Made by a program: the position numbers and the translations under genes | Assembly (NCBI GenBank): GCA_019232645.1 | Contig: JAFANO010000435.1 | Span: 1 to 18,174, forward strand | Length of the DNA: 18,174 nt | From: Planctomycetaceae bacterium | GTDB lineage: Bacteria; Planctomycetota; Planctomycetia; Isosphaerales; Isosphaeraceae | Direction: 5' to 3' | Shown here: one piece after another, positions 10,256 through 18,174 of the stretch | How the letters are laid out: every line of letters begins with the position of its first letter | How positions within the stretch are numbered: position 1 is the stretch's first letter | Notes under the pieces: model-generated | What the model was told of the DNA's origin: nothing | Database searches by the model: none | What the model saw: the letters and a program-made list of their open reading frames with translations, nothing else

Positions 10256-11023
10256 ATGCGACACATCCCCGCCCTGTTCCGGCGCGAGCTCGCGGCCTAT
10301 TTCCTCGGCCCGATGGCGTTCCTGATCCTTCTCGCCTTCCAGATCATCGCGTTCCTGAACTTCTGGGAGCTGGTCGACCTGCTGAGCCGGCCGCAACGCT
10401 CGCTCTCCGCGTTGACCGACCCGATGAACAGCTACATCTCGGGCAGCACGCCCTTCTGGGTCGCGATGCTCGTCGCGATCCCGGCCCTGACGATGCGGCT
10501 GGTCGCCGAGGAACGACGCTCGGGGACGATCGAGACCCTGCTGACCGTGCCCGTGACCGAGGCCGAGGTCGTCGTGGCGAAATGGCTCGCGGGGCTGGTG
10601 ATGTACCTGGTCCTCCTCCTGCCGTTCGCGATCTATCTGCCGTTCCTCTACCATCAGGCGCGGTTCCATTTCGACCTCGGGCCGGTCATCTCGCTGGGCA
10701 TCGGGCTGACGACCGCAGGGATGATGTTCGTCTCGATCGGCCTGTTCTTCAGTGCGACGACGCGGAACCAGATCGTCGCGGCGATCTGGACGTTCGCGAT
10801 CCTGTTCCTGCTCGTGGTCCTGACGCTCCTGGTCTACTACTACGCCGCGGAGCGGCAGGCGGGCTGGGCGGAGGCGGCCCGCTTCGTGGCCGTGCTCTTC
10901 CAGATGCAAAGCTTCGCCGCGGGCCAGCTCGACCTCAGGGTCCTGACGCTTCACCTGTCGGTCACGGCCTTCATGTTGTACCTGACGGTCAAAGTCCTCC
11001 AATTGCAACGCTCACGCGAATAG
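10256..11023 (+). CDS. ABC-2 type permease, GldF-like
   Basis: 255 residues from ATG 10256, two bases after the ATPase stop; a GTG at 10250 overlapping that stop is an alternative start. About six membrane helices are visible (roughly 15-38, 66-82, 109-130, 143-166, 172-196 and 228-247). The conserved loop RLVAEERRSGTIETLLTVPV (81-100) after the second helix is typical of ABC-2 permeases. It should form the membrane channel for the upstream ATPase in the inner membrane. The tight spacing implies translational coupling. The cargo cannot be read from sequence. Confidence 0.92.
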   Translation: MRHIPALFRRELAAYFLGPMAFLILLAFQIIAFLNFWELVDLLSRPQRSLSALTDPMNSYISGSTPFWVAMLVAIPALTMRLVAEERRSGTIETLLTVPVTEAEVVVAKWLAGLVMYLVLLLPFAIYLPFLYHQARFHFDLGPVISLGIGLTTAGMMFVSIGLFFSATTRNQIVAAIWTFAILFLLVVLTLLVYYYAAERQAGWAEAARFVAVLFQMQSFAAGQLDLRVLTLHLSVTAFMLYLTVKVLQLQRSRE

Positions 11024-11128
11024 TTCAATCAAGAGATGTGTGGGGCATGGCACGCTCCCAGAGGGAGGCACGCGAAGGTGTTCCCAACGCTCTCCTCGTC
11101 GAGTCGCTCTTGAGAAGGTCCGGGGTCG

Positions 11129-12925
11129 ATGAACGCGCGTCTTTCCAGCTTCCTGTCGCGGACCGAATTCTGGGTCGTGGCCCTGGGCCTGGCGGCGTTC
11201 CTGGTCCTCCATTGGATCCTCCGCGGGGCCCCGCTTGGCCAGTCGGCCGAGGAGGAGGCCGATGAGGCCCCCGCCCCGGGCTACCGCGACCGCGTGGTCG
11301 CGGCGGTGGTCCTCGGCCTGCTCCTGGTCCTAGCCGGGGCCTACGTCGCCGTGACCCGGAGCGTGCCCTGGTCGCTGCCGCCGTTCGCCCTGGGCTTCGG
11401 GATCGTGATGACCCTGATCGCGATCAACCAACGTCACCGGCACGCCAGCCCCGTCTTGCGGAGGACCGTCGAGCTCTCCCATGCGGCACTGACGGCCACG
11501 CTCGTCGCGGGCGTCCTGATCGTGATCAACGTGCTGGCCTTCCGCCACGGCGGCCGCCCGCTCGACCTGACCCGCGAGCGAAGCTTCACGCTCGAGTCGC
11601 TGAGCCTCAACCAGGTCAGGTCGCTCGACCGCCCCGTGACCTTCACCGTCCTCTTCGGAGGCGGTCCGCTCGCCGGCGCCGAGCGGGCCCGCGTCGCCGA
11701 ACTCCTCGAGCTCTACCGGGCCGCCAACCCCCGGATGATCCGGGTCGAATCGATCAACCCGTTCACGGAGCTCGAGAAGACCGAGGCGCTCGCCAGGCGC
11801 GTGCCCGACATCCCGATCCCGCCCGACGGCGGGATCCTGATCGACTACGGCGAGGGCGAGACCGTCCAGCACGCGCTGGTCCGCAATCGCGACCTGTTCG
11901 CGATGCCCCGGCCCAATGGAGCGAGCACCGACTTCAACTCGACGTTCCGCGGCGAGGACGCCGTCACCGCGGCGCTGATCGGGCTCCGCGAGGAGAAGAA
12001 GCCGAAAGTCGCCTTCTCGACCGGCCACGGCGAGCCCTCGGTCAACGATCAAGATTACCGGCGACCGGGCATCGCGACCTGGAAAACGAGGCTCGGCGCG
12101 ATCGGGGCCGAAGTGGTCGAGCTGAGCCTGCTGAGTCAGGACGTGCCCGGCGACACGGCGCTGCTGGTCATCGTCGCTCCCAAGACCCCGTTCAAGCCCG
12201 ACGAGATCGCCAGGCTCCGAAGCTTTTCGGACCGGGGCGGGCCTATCCTGGCCCTGGTCGGCAGCGCCGAACGGTCGGGGCTCGGCGATTTCCTCCGGTC
12301 TTATGACGTCGAGATCGGCGGGGGGAGCCTCGTCGATCCCCTGCTGAACTACCAGGGTTCGCCGAAACTGGTCTTCGTGCCGATCCGAGGCCCGTTGCAC
12401 CATCCGATCATCGATCCCCTGGTCGCCCGCGCCGTGCTGGTGCCCAACGCGGCTCCCTTGCAGATCCTCTCCGGCGGGTCGGGCACGCCGACCAAGCCGT
12501 CGCTGGTCGCGACCCCGATCCTCCGGAGTGGGAGCGACTCGTGGGCCGAAACCGAGCGGAACGTCGAGCGGACCGTCGGGAAGGACCAGCCGGGGCCGCT
12601 GACCATCGGCGTCGCGGTGGCCGACCGCCCCAAACCCGGGGAGGTCAAAGAGGGCACGCCAAGGCTCGTGCTCGTCTCCAGCGACTCGATGGCCGACAAC
12701 GTCCTGCTCCAGATCGAGCCGACGAACCTCGATTTCCTGATGAACGCCGTCGGCTGGCTCCGGAGCCGCCCCGAACAGAGCGGGATCAGGCCCAAGGAGC
12801 ATCAGGCCCTGATGCTCGCCGCCGACCCGATCCTGCGGTTCCGCCTGATCATGGTGCCGACCGTCATCGCCATCCTGCTGATCCTCGGCCTCGGCGCCAC
12901 CACCTACGCGGCCCGTCGCGAATGA
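11129..12925 (+). CDS. GldG-like ABC auxiliary protein (ABC_transp_aux)
   Basis: 598 residues; start ATG 11129 is preceded by GAGAAGG (11112-11118). Membrane helices lie near residues 13-31, 57-75, 82-99 and 120-138. A large extracytoplasmic part follows, beginning LDLTRERSFTLESLS (145-159), the usual opening of GldG-type proteins. A final helix lies near 570-592 with the basic end AARRE. The large domain includes AFSTGHGEPS and should sit in the periplasm, tethered at both ends. In gliding bacteria GldA, GldF and GldG form one transporter; here the same three follow in order. The four helices before the soluble domain, where one or two might be expected, suggest part of a permease domain is fused in. 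A 105-base gap without an evident gene precedes it. Confidence 0.88.
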   Translation: MNARLSSFLSRTEFWVVALGLAAFLVLHWILRGAPLGQSAEEEADEAPAPGYRDRVVAAVVLGLLLVLAGAYVAVTRSVPWSLPPFALGFGIVMTLIAINQRHRHASPVLRRTVELSHAALTATLVAGVLIVINVLAFRHGGRPLDLTRERSFTLESLSLNQVRSLDRPVTFTVLFGGGPLAGAERARVAELLELYRAANPRMIRVESINPFTELEKTEALARRVPDIPIPPDGGILIDYGEGETVQHALVRNRDLFAMPRPNGASTDFNSTFRGEDAVTAALIGLREEKKPKVAFSTGHGEPSVNDQDYRRPGIATWKTRLGAIGAEVVELSLLSQDVPGDTALLVIVAPKTPFKPDEIARLRSFSDRGGPILALVGSAERSGLGDFLRSYDVEIGGGSLVDPLLNYQGSPKLVFVPIRGPLHHPIIDPLVARAVLVPNAAPLQILSGGSGTPTKPSLVATPILRSGSDSWAETERNVERTVGKDQPGPLTIGVAVADRPKPGEVKEGTPRLVLVSSDSMADNVLLQIEPTNLDFLMNAVGWLRSRPEQSGIRPKEHQALMLAADPILRFRLIMVPTVIAILLILGLGATTYAARRE

Positions 12926-12956
12926 GGGATCTCCCTGGAAGAGGAGGACGGCGACG

Positions 12957-13004
12957 ATGGACGAGGTCCGACCCCACCGCACCCGATCCGGTCCCCCGCG
13001 ATGA
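12957..13004 (+). CDS. 15-codon mini-ORF possibly coupling translation to the DUF4340 gene
   Basis: ATG 12957 opens MDEVRPHRTRSGPPR and stops at TGA 13002-13004. That stop shares ATGA (13001-13004) with the start codon of the next gene. It has the best Shine-Dalgarno in the area, GAGGAGG at 12941-12947, nine bases upstream, while the downstream start has only C-rich sequence before it. Stop/start overlap of this type is a known means of translational coupling. The peptide itself has no recognised function. It could be chance, with the ribosome site serving no gene. Confidence 0.4.
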   Translation: MDEVRPHRTRSGPPR

Positions 13005-15313
13005 AGAGACACCACGCCACCTTCGTGCTGCTGAGCCTGTTCTTCACGGGATTGCTCGTCCTTTGGTGGACCGACTATGCGGGCTACAAGAACAGCGACG
13101 AGGTCCGCGTGCGGCAGGAACGGATCTTGCCCGCCCTGATGGACGTCAAGCCGGGAGAGATCCGCCGGGTGGAGATCTCCCGCACGCAGGAGGGCGACCG
13201 GATCGCCTTCGAACGCCGCGACGGCCGCTGGCAGATGGTCAAGCCCGTCGACGCGGGGGCCGATCCGATGCGGATCGAGGCCCTGATCCGCAACCTCATG
13301 AACTTGCGCAAGTCGCCCGACGCCGGGACGATCCGGGAATCGCCGTCGCGCTTCGGCCTCGCCCCGCCCGCCGAGGTCGTCCGCCTGTACGGGGCGGGGA
13401 ACGATCCCGTGGCCGCCCTCGAGTTCGGCAAGGTCGTGCGCGAGCGGCGCTACTGCCGGCCTTCGGGGCGCGAGGGCATCGAGGTCGTCGATGCGAGGCT
13501 CTTCCAGGAGCTCGACGCCCCCGCGAACGACTGGCGCGACAAGACGGTCTTCAGCCTTTCCTCGTTCCAGGTCACCGGGCTGACCGTCACGAGGCCCGGC
13601 CACCCCGAACTGCGGATCGGCCGCGAGGAGGGCCATTGGAAGCTGATGCGTCCCCTCGACGCGCCGGCAGACGACGAGAAGGTCGAGGGGGTGGTCGCCG
13701 AGCTGGTCGCGCTCCGCGTCGCCGAAGGCGATCACGGCTTCGTTGCCGATGACGTCAAGGACTTCGTCCCCTACGGCCTCGACGACACGTCCGCGATGAA
13801 GATCGAGCTCGTGCCCAACACCAGGCCGACGAAGCCGCAATTGCTCTTCGTCGGCAAGGACGCGCCGGTCATCGATGACCGGCACTACGCCTACGCGCGT
13901 CGGGCCGACCAGGACGACGTGATCTTGATCGACCTCAAGGACCAGCGTGACCTGGGCACCCGGCCCAACGCGCTCCGGGGCCAGAGGGTCGCCGACATCA
14001 ACCCTCGCCGGGTCGAGTCGATCCGGATCGAGCAGCCCGGCCGGGTCTTCGAGCTGACCCGCACGCCGACCGGCTGGAAGCTCGTCCAGCCCACGGAGGG
14101 CAAGGCCGACACCGCGTCGGTCCAGGCCCTGGTGCTCCGCCTGGGCGAGCTCCGGGCCAGCGAGTTCCTCGAACCCGAGGCGGTCGTCCAGCCCGACCTC
14201 GAGCCCCCGCTGATGACCCTGGAGGTCAAGCAGGCCACCGGGCCCAAGGACAAGGTCGTGACACGGTTGCAGCTCGGCCGCCACGATGCGCTGCGGAAGA
14301 CGGTCTATGCGCGGATCGAGGGGGATCCGACCCGCGCCATCCTGGCCATCCCCGACAATTTCCTCGAGGTCTTACCGAAGGACGCGTTCGCCTTCCGTGA
14401 CCGCTCGGTCGCGTCACTGAGCCCCGCGCAAGTCTCCCGGCTGACCATCACCCGCGGCGGCAGGACGGTGGTCCTTGCCGTCGCCGGATCCTCAGACCAG
14501 CCCAACCACTGGCGGATGCTGGGACCGGTCGAGGCACCGACGAACGACGAGGCGGTTACCTCGGCGTTGACGCTCCTGTCCGACCTCCGCGCCGAGTCCT
14601 TCATCTCGGACGCGCCCGGAGAGGCGAAGGCCTTCGGCCTCGACGCGCCGACGCTGAGCGTGTCCTGGACGACCGAGCCCGACTCGGCGGCACCCAAGAC
14701 AGCCCAGACGGCGCCCAAGACGACGACCCTCCGGGTCGGGTCGAAGGACCCCAGGACGGGGTCGTTCTTCGCGAGCCTCACCGGCCAACCGCTGATCTTC
14801 ACCTTGAAGCCCTCGACCCTCCTCCCCTTCGAGGCCGAGTTCCACACGCCCCGAGTCCTCTCGTTCCCCGCCGGGAAGGCGGAACGCCTGGTCCTCCGAT
14901 GGCCGGGCCGGAGGCTCTCCTTCGTCCCTCAGCCCGGGGTGCGGGGCGGCCCGACGAAGTGGCGGCCGGAGCCGGGCATCGATATCTCGGGGTTCGACCT
15001 CTCGCGCCTCGATCCGCTGGTTTCCGACCTCTCCCGTCTGAAGACCCAGCGATTCGATCAATACGACGGGGCTTTCCCGGCCGAGTCGGGCCTGTCGTCG
15101 CCCCGGCTGGCGATCGAGGTCGACCTGAGCGGCCAGGCGCCCCGTGAGCTCCGCGTGGGAAACACCCGGACCGACGGCACCCTGTTCGCGACTACCGCGA
15201 CCGGCTCGTCGGGGCCGGTCTTCTTCCTCGCCGGGCCGGCGTGGACCAGCCTGGTCGACGCCTTCTCCCGGGGCGGCGAGCTCCCGACCGACGTCTTCGC
15301 GCCCGGGTCCTGA
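13001..15313 (+). CDS. DUF4340 protein with five tandem repeats
   Basis: 770 residues. A single N-terminal membrane helix (about 7-23, followed by WWTDY) anchors the rest outside the cytoplasm. The remainder is five copies of a DUF4340-like unit starting near residues 49, 186, 332, 472 and 621. Each opens with a strand such as VRRVEIS, VTGLTVTR, VESIRIEQ, VSRLTITR or AERLVLRW, followed about 20-25 residues later by a W in a W-x-(L/M/P)-x-x-P context. The tryptophans are W77, W213, W359, W504 and W654, spaced 136-150 apart. It closes the GldA/F/G-like cluster and is probably a periplasmic partner of that transporter. Biochemical role unknown. Its start overlaps the mini-ORF stop. Confidence 0.88.
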   Translation: MKRHHATFVLLSLFFTGLLVLWWTDYAGYKNSDEVRVRQERILPALMDVKPGEIRRVEISRTQEGDRIAFERRDGRWQMVKPVDAGADPMRIEALIRNLMNLRKSPDAGTIRESPSRFGLAPPAEVVRLYGAGNDPVAALEFGKVVRERRYCRPSGREGIEVVDARLFQELDAPANDWRDKTVFSLSSFQVTGLTVTRPGHPELRIGREEGHWKLMRPLDAPADDEKVEGVVAELVALRVAEGDHGFVADDVKDFVPYGLDDTSAMKIELVPNTRPTKPQLLFVGKDAPVIDDRHYAYARRADQDDVILIDLKDQRDLGTRPNALRGQRVADINPRRVESIRIEQPGRVFELTRTPTGWKLVQPTEGKADTASVQALVLRLGELRASEFLEPEAVVQPDLEPPLMTLEVKQATGPKDKVVTRLQLGRHDALRKTVYARIEGDPTRAILAIPDNFLEVLPKDAFAFRDRSVASLSPAQVSRLTITRGGRTVVLAVAGSSDQPNHWRMLGPVEAPTNDEAVTSALTLLSDLRAESFISDAPGEAKAFGLDAPTLSVSWTTEPDSAAPKTAQTAPKTTTLRVGSKDPRTGSFFASLTGQPLIFTLKPSTLLPFEAEFHTPRVLSFPAGKAERLVLRWPGRRLSFVPQPGVRGGPTKWRPEPGIDISGFDLSRLDPLVSDLSRLKTQRFDQYDGAFPAESGLSSPRLAIEVDLSGQAPRELRVGNTRTDGTLFATTATGSSGPVFFLAGPAWTSLVDAFSRGGELPTDVFAPGS

Positions 15314-15334
15314 TCCCGAGCGACGGGTCCAGAC

Positions 15335-15356
15335 TCGTCGCGTGATCACGCGGCGA
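15335..15356. promoter_or_regulatory. Dyad with perfect 14-bp core, operator or terminator stem
   Basis: CGCGTGATCACGCG (15339-15352) is a perfect palindrome and the flanks extend the pairing to 22 bases with one G-T pair. It lies 22 bases after the DUF4340 stop and 26 bases before the proposed def -35 box. No T-run follows, which argues against a simple intrinsic terminator; an operator is possible. Confidence 0.4.
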
Positions 15357-15381
15357 CCGTCACCGAAGAACAGTGGTCGGC

Positions 15382-15411
15382 TTGGCGACGGCGGGGACCT
15401 TGCCTTACAAT
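15382..15411 (+). promoter_or_regulatory. Candidate sigma-70 promoter for def-fmt
   Basis: TTGGCG (15382-15387) and TACAAT (15406-15411) are separated by 18 bases. The -10 box matches consensus at five of six. Transcription would start near 15418, giving a leader of about 34 bases before the def GTG. The position in the gap before the operon supports it. Confidence 0.45.
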
Positions 15412-15451
15412 AGTCTGTTGACCAGTCGACCACCGGCTCTGGAGAGTCCTC

Positions 15452-16021
15452 GTGCTGCGGATCGTGACCTATCCTCATCCCGCGCTTCGGTATGAGTCGC
15501 GTCCCCTCGCCCGAATCGACGGCGAATTGCGGGCGAAGGTCCGCGCCATGTTCGAGTTGATGTACGAGGCTCGCGGCATCGGCCTGGCGGCCAACCAGGT
15601 CGCCCTGCCCTATCGCTTCTTCATCCTCAACCTGACGGCCGATCCCGAGCAGAAGGACCAGGAGAGGGTCTTCATCAACCCCGAGATCGGGAAACGGTAT
15701 TCCTCGATCGAGGACGAAGAGGGCTGCCTGAGCCTCCCGGGCCTCTATGCCAAGGTCCGTCGTGCCCGTAAGATCAAGGTCCGGGCCTTCGACCTCGAGG
15801 GGAACCCCGTCGAGGTCGACGCCGAGGACCTCCTGAGCCGCGCCATCCAGCACGAGACCGACCACCTCTCGGGACGGCTCTTCATCGACTACCTCGGGCC
15901 ACCGGCACGGAACGCCGTCGCCGCCAAGCTCCGCGAGTTCGAGACGAAGTTCCGCGAGGCACAGGCCGCTGGCGAATTTCCCGACGACGACGAGATCAAG
16001 CGGCAGCTCGACGGCTTGTGA
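15452..16021 (+). CDS. def: Peptide deformylase
   Basis: 189 residues from GTG 15452, with GGAGAG about five bases upstream as ribosome site. It removes the formyl group from the N-terminal Met of new proteins at the ribosome exit, using a bound metal ion. The three family motifs are present: GIGLAANQ (42-49), EGCLS (90-94) and HETDH (134-138). C92, H134 and H138 should bind the metal, with E135 as catalytic base. The acidic C-terminal tail (about 165-189) is unremarkable. It lies 15 bases ahead of fmt, so the removing and adding enzymes for formyl-Met are made from one operon, a common bacterial arrangement. Confidence 0.97.
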   Translation: MLRIVTYPHPALRYESRPLARIDGELRAKVRAMFELMYEARGIGLAANQVALPYRFFILNLTADPEQKDQERVFINPEIGKRYSSIEDEEGCLSLPGLYAKVRRARKIKVRAFDLEGNPVEVDAEDLLSRAIQHETDHLSGRLFIDYLGPPARNAVAAKLREFETKFREAQAAGEFPDDDEIKRQLDGL

Positions 16022-16036
16022 GGACGGACCACTCTC

Positions 16037-17026
16037 ATGCCCCCGCCGATCCGGATCGTGATGCTCGGCACGGGCGACTTCGCGTTGCCGACCTTCCTCC
16101 ACCTCTGCGAGACCGGTCATCAGGTGGTCGGATTGATCACGCAGCCGGACCGCCCCCAGGGCCGGAAGCAGGAACTCATCCCGAGCCGGATCAAGGTCGA
16201 GGCCCAGCGGCTCGGCATCCCCATCGAGCAGCCCGAGGACGTGAACGCGCCCGAGTCGCTCGACCGGGTGTGCGGCCTGGCCCCCGACCTCCTGGTCACG
16301 GCGGCCTACGGCCAGATTCTGTCCGCCGGCCTCCTGGCGATCCCCCGATGGGGCGGGATCAACTTGCACGGTTCCATCTTGCCCGCCTATCGCGGTGCCT
16401 CGCCGGTGGCCCGGGCGATCCAGAACGGCGACCTCGAGACCGGCGTGACCATCATCCGGATGACCCCCAAGATCGATGCCGGCGGGATCATCGCCGTCGC
16501 CCGGACGCCCATCGGCCCCGACGAGACCGCCGGAGAGCTGGAGGGACGACTCGCCGCGCTGGGCGCCCCGCTAGTCGCCGAGGCCATCGCCTCGCTCATC
16601 GCGGGTAGCGCCCAGGTTCTCCCGCAGGAGAAGGCCAAGGTCACGAAGGCGCCGAAGCTCCGTAAGGAGGACGGGCTGATCGACTGGTCGAAACCCGCCC
16701 GGGCGGTCCATGACCACGTCCGCGCGATGCAGCCCTGGCCGACCGCCTTCACATTCTGGTACCGCCGTGAAGAGCCGTCCCGGGTACCGCTCCGCCTGAT
16801 CGTCTCCAAGACCGCCGTCGTCGACGGTCGGGGGGCACCGGGCGAGGTCATCGCGTCCGAGGCCGACCGCCTGATCGTCGCCGCTGGACAGGGCGCGGTC
16901 CGGCTGATCACGATCCAGCCGCCCGGGAAGAAGCCGATGTCGGTCGTCGATTTCCTTCATGGCCATCGCGTCGCCACCGGGGACTGGATGGGTGGCCCGG
17001 GATCGTCAGAAGCGTTGGGCGGATAG
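16037..17026 (+). CDS. fmt: Methionyl-tRNA formyltransferase
   Basis: 329 residues from ATG 16037, 15 bases after def; GAGGACGG overlapping the def stop may serve as ribosome site. It transfers a formyl group from 10-formyl-tetrahydrofolate to the initiator Met-tRNA. The N-terminal domain begins IRIVMLGTGDFALPTF. The catalytic set is visible as N109 and H111 in INLHGSILPAYRGASP and D147 in KIDAGGI, matching N106, H108 and D144 of E. coli. The C-terminal tRNA-binding domain starts near residue 210 (APKLRKEDGLIDWSK). Length is normal for the family, 310-330. It completes the def-fmt operon. Confidence 0.97.
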   Translation: MPPPIRIVMLGTGDFALPTFLHLCETGHQVVGLITQPDRPQGRKQELIPSRIKVEAQRLGIPIEQPEDVNAPESLDRVCGLAPDLLVTAAYGQILSAGLLAIPRWGGINLHGSILPAYRGASPVARAIQNGDLETGVTIIRMTPKIDAGGIIAVARTPIGPDETAGELEGRLAALGAPLVAEAIASLIAGSAQVLPQEKAKVTKAPKLRKEDGLIDWSKPARAVHDHVRAMQPWPTAFTFWYRREEPSRVPLRLIVSKTAVVDGRGAPGEVIASEADRLIVAAGQGAVRLITIQPPGKKPMSVVDFLHGHRVATGDWMGGPGSSEALGG

Positions 17027-17192
17027 GGTTCACTTCCGAGCGGAATGGGCCAGGCCCTCGTCTCCATCTCGACGGGGTGTCAAGGAACGATAAGGTTCAA
17101 GGGTCCGGCTGATCCTCGATTGCCGGAGTAGGGATGGGATCCGCCCCGGGAATCGTCGGCCGGATGAGTCGGGATGAGTGGGGCGAGCCGTT

Positions 17193-17222
17193 TCCAAGGA
17201 TTATCTGTCCAAGGATTGTCTG
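17193..17222. repeat. Two tandem 15-bp direct repeats upstream of miaB
   Basis: TCCAAGGATTATCTG (17193-17207) is followed at once by TCCAAGGATTGTCTG (17208-17222); one base differs. They cover the -48 to -19 area of the proposed miaB promoter, where an activator or repressor could bind. Confidence 0.5.
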
Positions 17223-17225
17223 GGT

Positions 17226-17234
17226 TGATACAAT
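17226..17234 (+). promoter_or_regulatory. Candidate extended -10 promoter for miaB, inside a dyad
   Basis: TGATACAAT is an extended -10 box (TG, one base, TACAAT). No good -35 is present, which is allowed for extended -10 promoters. It lies inside a dyad, GTTGAT (17224-17229) and ATCAAC (17237-17242). Transcription would start near 17241, about 54 bases before the miaB ATG. Confidence 0.35.
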
Positions 17235-17294
17235 CCATCAACTCGAACTCCAGAAAAACGAGTGGACCGTCCCGAAGATCCAGGTTGTCTTCCG

Positions 17295-18174
17295 ATGTCT
17301 GATCGAACGGAAACGCGGAAAAAGCTCTACATCGAGACGGTCGGTTGCCAGATGAACATGCTCGACAGCGAGCTGGTCGTCGGGTCGCTCCGGAACGAGG
17401 GCTACGAGCTGACCGACGACATCACCCAGGCCGACGCGATCCTCTATAACACCTGCTCGGTCCGGCAGCACGCCGAGGACAAGATCTATAGTGCCCTGGG
17501 CCGGATCCGGCGGCTCAAGCGGCACAAGCCCGACCTCGCCATCGGCGTCCTGGGGTGCATGGCGCAGAAGGACCAGGACCAGATCCTCCGGCGCGCCCCG
17601 CACGTGGATGTCATCGTCGGGCCCGGCCAGCTCGCGAAGGTCCCCGAGTTGCTCGCCCGGGCCAAGGCGGAGAACGCGCCCCAGATGGCCGTCAGCCTGC
17701 CCCGGACGGCCGGCAGCCGCGAGTCCGTCACCGCGAGCTTCGCCGAGTACGACCCGCTCCGCGAGCCCGAGATGCGTCCCTCGCCGTTCCAGGCGTTCGT
17801 CCGGGTCATGATGGGGTGCGACAAATTCTGTACCTACTGTATCGTCCCCTCCGTCCGGGGGCCCGAGCAGAGCCGCCCGCCCGCCGTGATCCTCGAGGAG
17901 GCCCGGCTGCTCGTCGACCAGGGGGTCAAGGAAATCACGCTGATCGGCCAGACCGTCAACAGCTACAAGTACCCCGAGGCCCCCGGACGGACCGCCCGCC
18001 TCTCCGACCTCCTGCTCCGCCTCCACGGCATCGACGGCCTCGAGCGGATCAAGTTCGTCACCAACTTCCCCAACGACATGACCGACGACCTCCTCGAGGC
18101 CGTCCGCGACCTGCCCAGGGTCTCTCGCTACCTCCACGTCCCCGCGCAGAGCGGCTGCGACGAGGTCCTCAAGC
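17295..18174 (+). CDS. miaB: tRNA methylthiotransferase MiaB, N-terminal 293 residues (runs off right edge)
   Basis: Open from ATG 17295 to the window end, with no stop. It adds a methylthio group to isopentenyl-adenosine 37 of tRNAs. The first domain has the three cysteines for the auxiliary iron-sulfur cluster: C18 in ETVGCQMN, C54 in NTCSVR and C88 in LGCMAQ. The radical SAM motif CxxxCxxC is C175, C179 and C182 in GCDKFCTYCIVP, followed by GQTVNSY (218-224). MiaB itself, rather than RimO or MtaB, is favoured by the NTCSVR and YCIVPSVRG patterns. The TRAM domain would lie past the edge. No clear Shine-Dalgarno is seen. The 268-base gap after fmt and the proposed promoter suggest a separate transcript. 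Confidence 0.95.
   Translation, partial: MSDRTETRKKLYIETVGCQMNMLDSELVVGSLRNEGYELTDDITQADAILYNTCSVRQHAEDKIYSALGRIRRLKRHKPDLAIGVLGCMAQKDQDQILRRAPHVDVIVGPGQLAKVPELLARAKAENAPQMAVSLPRTAGSRESVTASFAEYDPLREPEMRPSPFQAFVRVMMGCDKFCTYCIVPSVRGPEQSRPPAVILEEARLLVDQGVKEITLIGQTVNSYKYPEAPGRTARLSDLLLRLHGIDGLERIKFVTNFPNDMTDDLLEAVRDLPRVSRYLHVPAQSGCDEVLK

Noticed and set aside
11330..14284. Long minus-strand open frame across the GldG-like and DUF4340 genes
   Set aside because: It crosses two well-supported plus-strand genes and their gap, and has biased composition without family signatures.
14492..16369. Long minus-strand open frame across DUF4340, def and fmt
   Set aside because: Shadow of def and fmt, whose motifs are unmistakable on the plus strand.
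17134..17355. 73-codon frame overlapping the start of miaB
   Set aside because: It overlaps miaB in another frame, and the MiaB cysteine motifs fix the correct frame.

Overview
The window is GC-rich DNA that most resembles a planctomycete, probably of the Isosphaeraceae type. That placement is an inference from gene content: a giant Ser/Thr kinase with an AAA ATPase and helical repeats, a Gld-like ABC cluster ending in a DUF4340 protein, and a planctomycete-style DDE transposase. No rRNA or marker phylogeny is available. No tRNA, rRNA or CRISPR array was seen.

Left part (1-2690) is accessory-looking. A transposase N-terminus runs off the left edge on the minus strand. It is followed by a 276-bp stretch bounded by inverted repeats (501-533 and 743-776), one secreted protein of unknown function (807-1817), and about 870 bases without a convincing gene. 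That last stretch holds a perfect 16-bp palindrome, a terminator-like hairpin and a textbook REPIN-like pair of GTAG-headed hairpins (2360-2448).

Middle part (2691-9305) has a 1449-residue PknK-like kinase/ATPase/helical-repeat protein. It converges with citrate synthase on the minus strand. A 786-base gap follows, with a very AT-rich island and a series of palindromes and hairpins.

Right part (9306-18174) is ordered and plus-stranded. It starts with a four-gene ABC cluster: GldA-like ATPase, GldF-like ABC-2 permease, GldG-like auxiliary protein and a DUF4340 protein built from five tandem repeats. The last gene may be translationally coupled to a 15-codon open reading frame. Next come peptide deformylase and methionyl-tRNA formyltransferase, which together handle N-formyl-methionine at translation start. 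The window ends inside miaB (tRNA methylthiolation), which may have its own promoter.

Most genes here are known families. The better leads for something new are non-coding: the REPIN, the 501-776 inverted-repeat element, the AT island with its hairpins, the mini-ORF coupling and the repeats in front of miaB. I did not find a convincing new multi-gene defence or mobile system.
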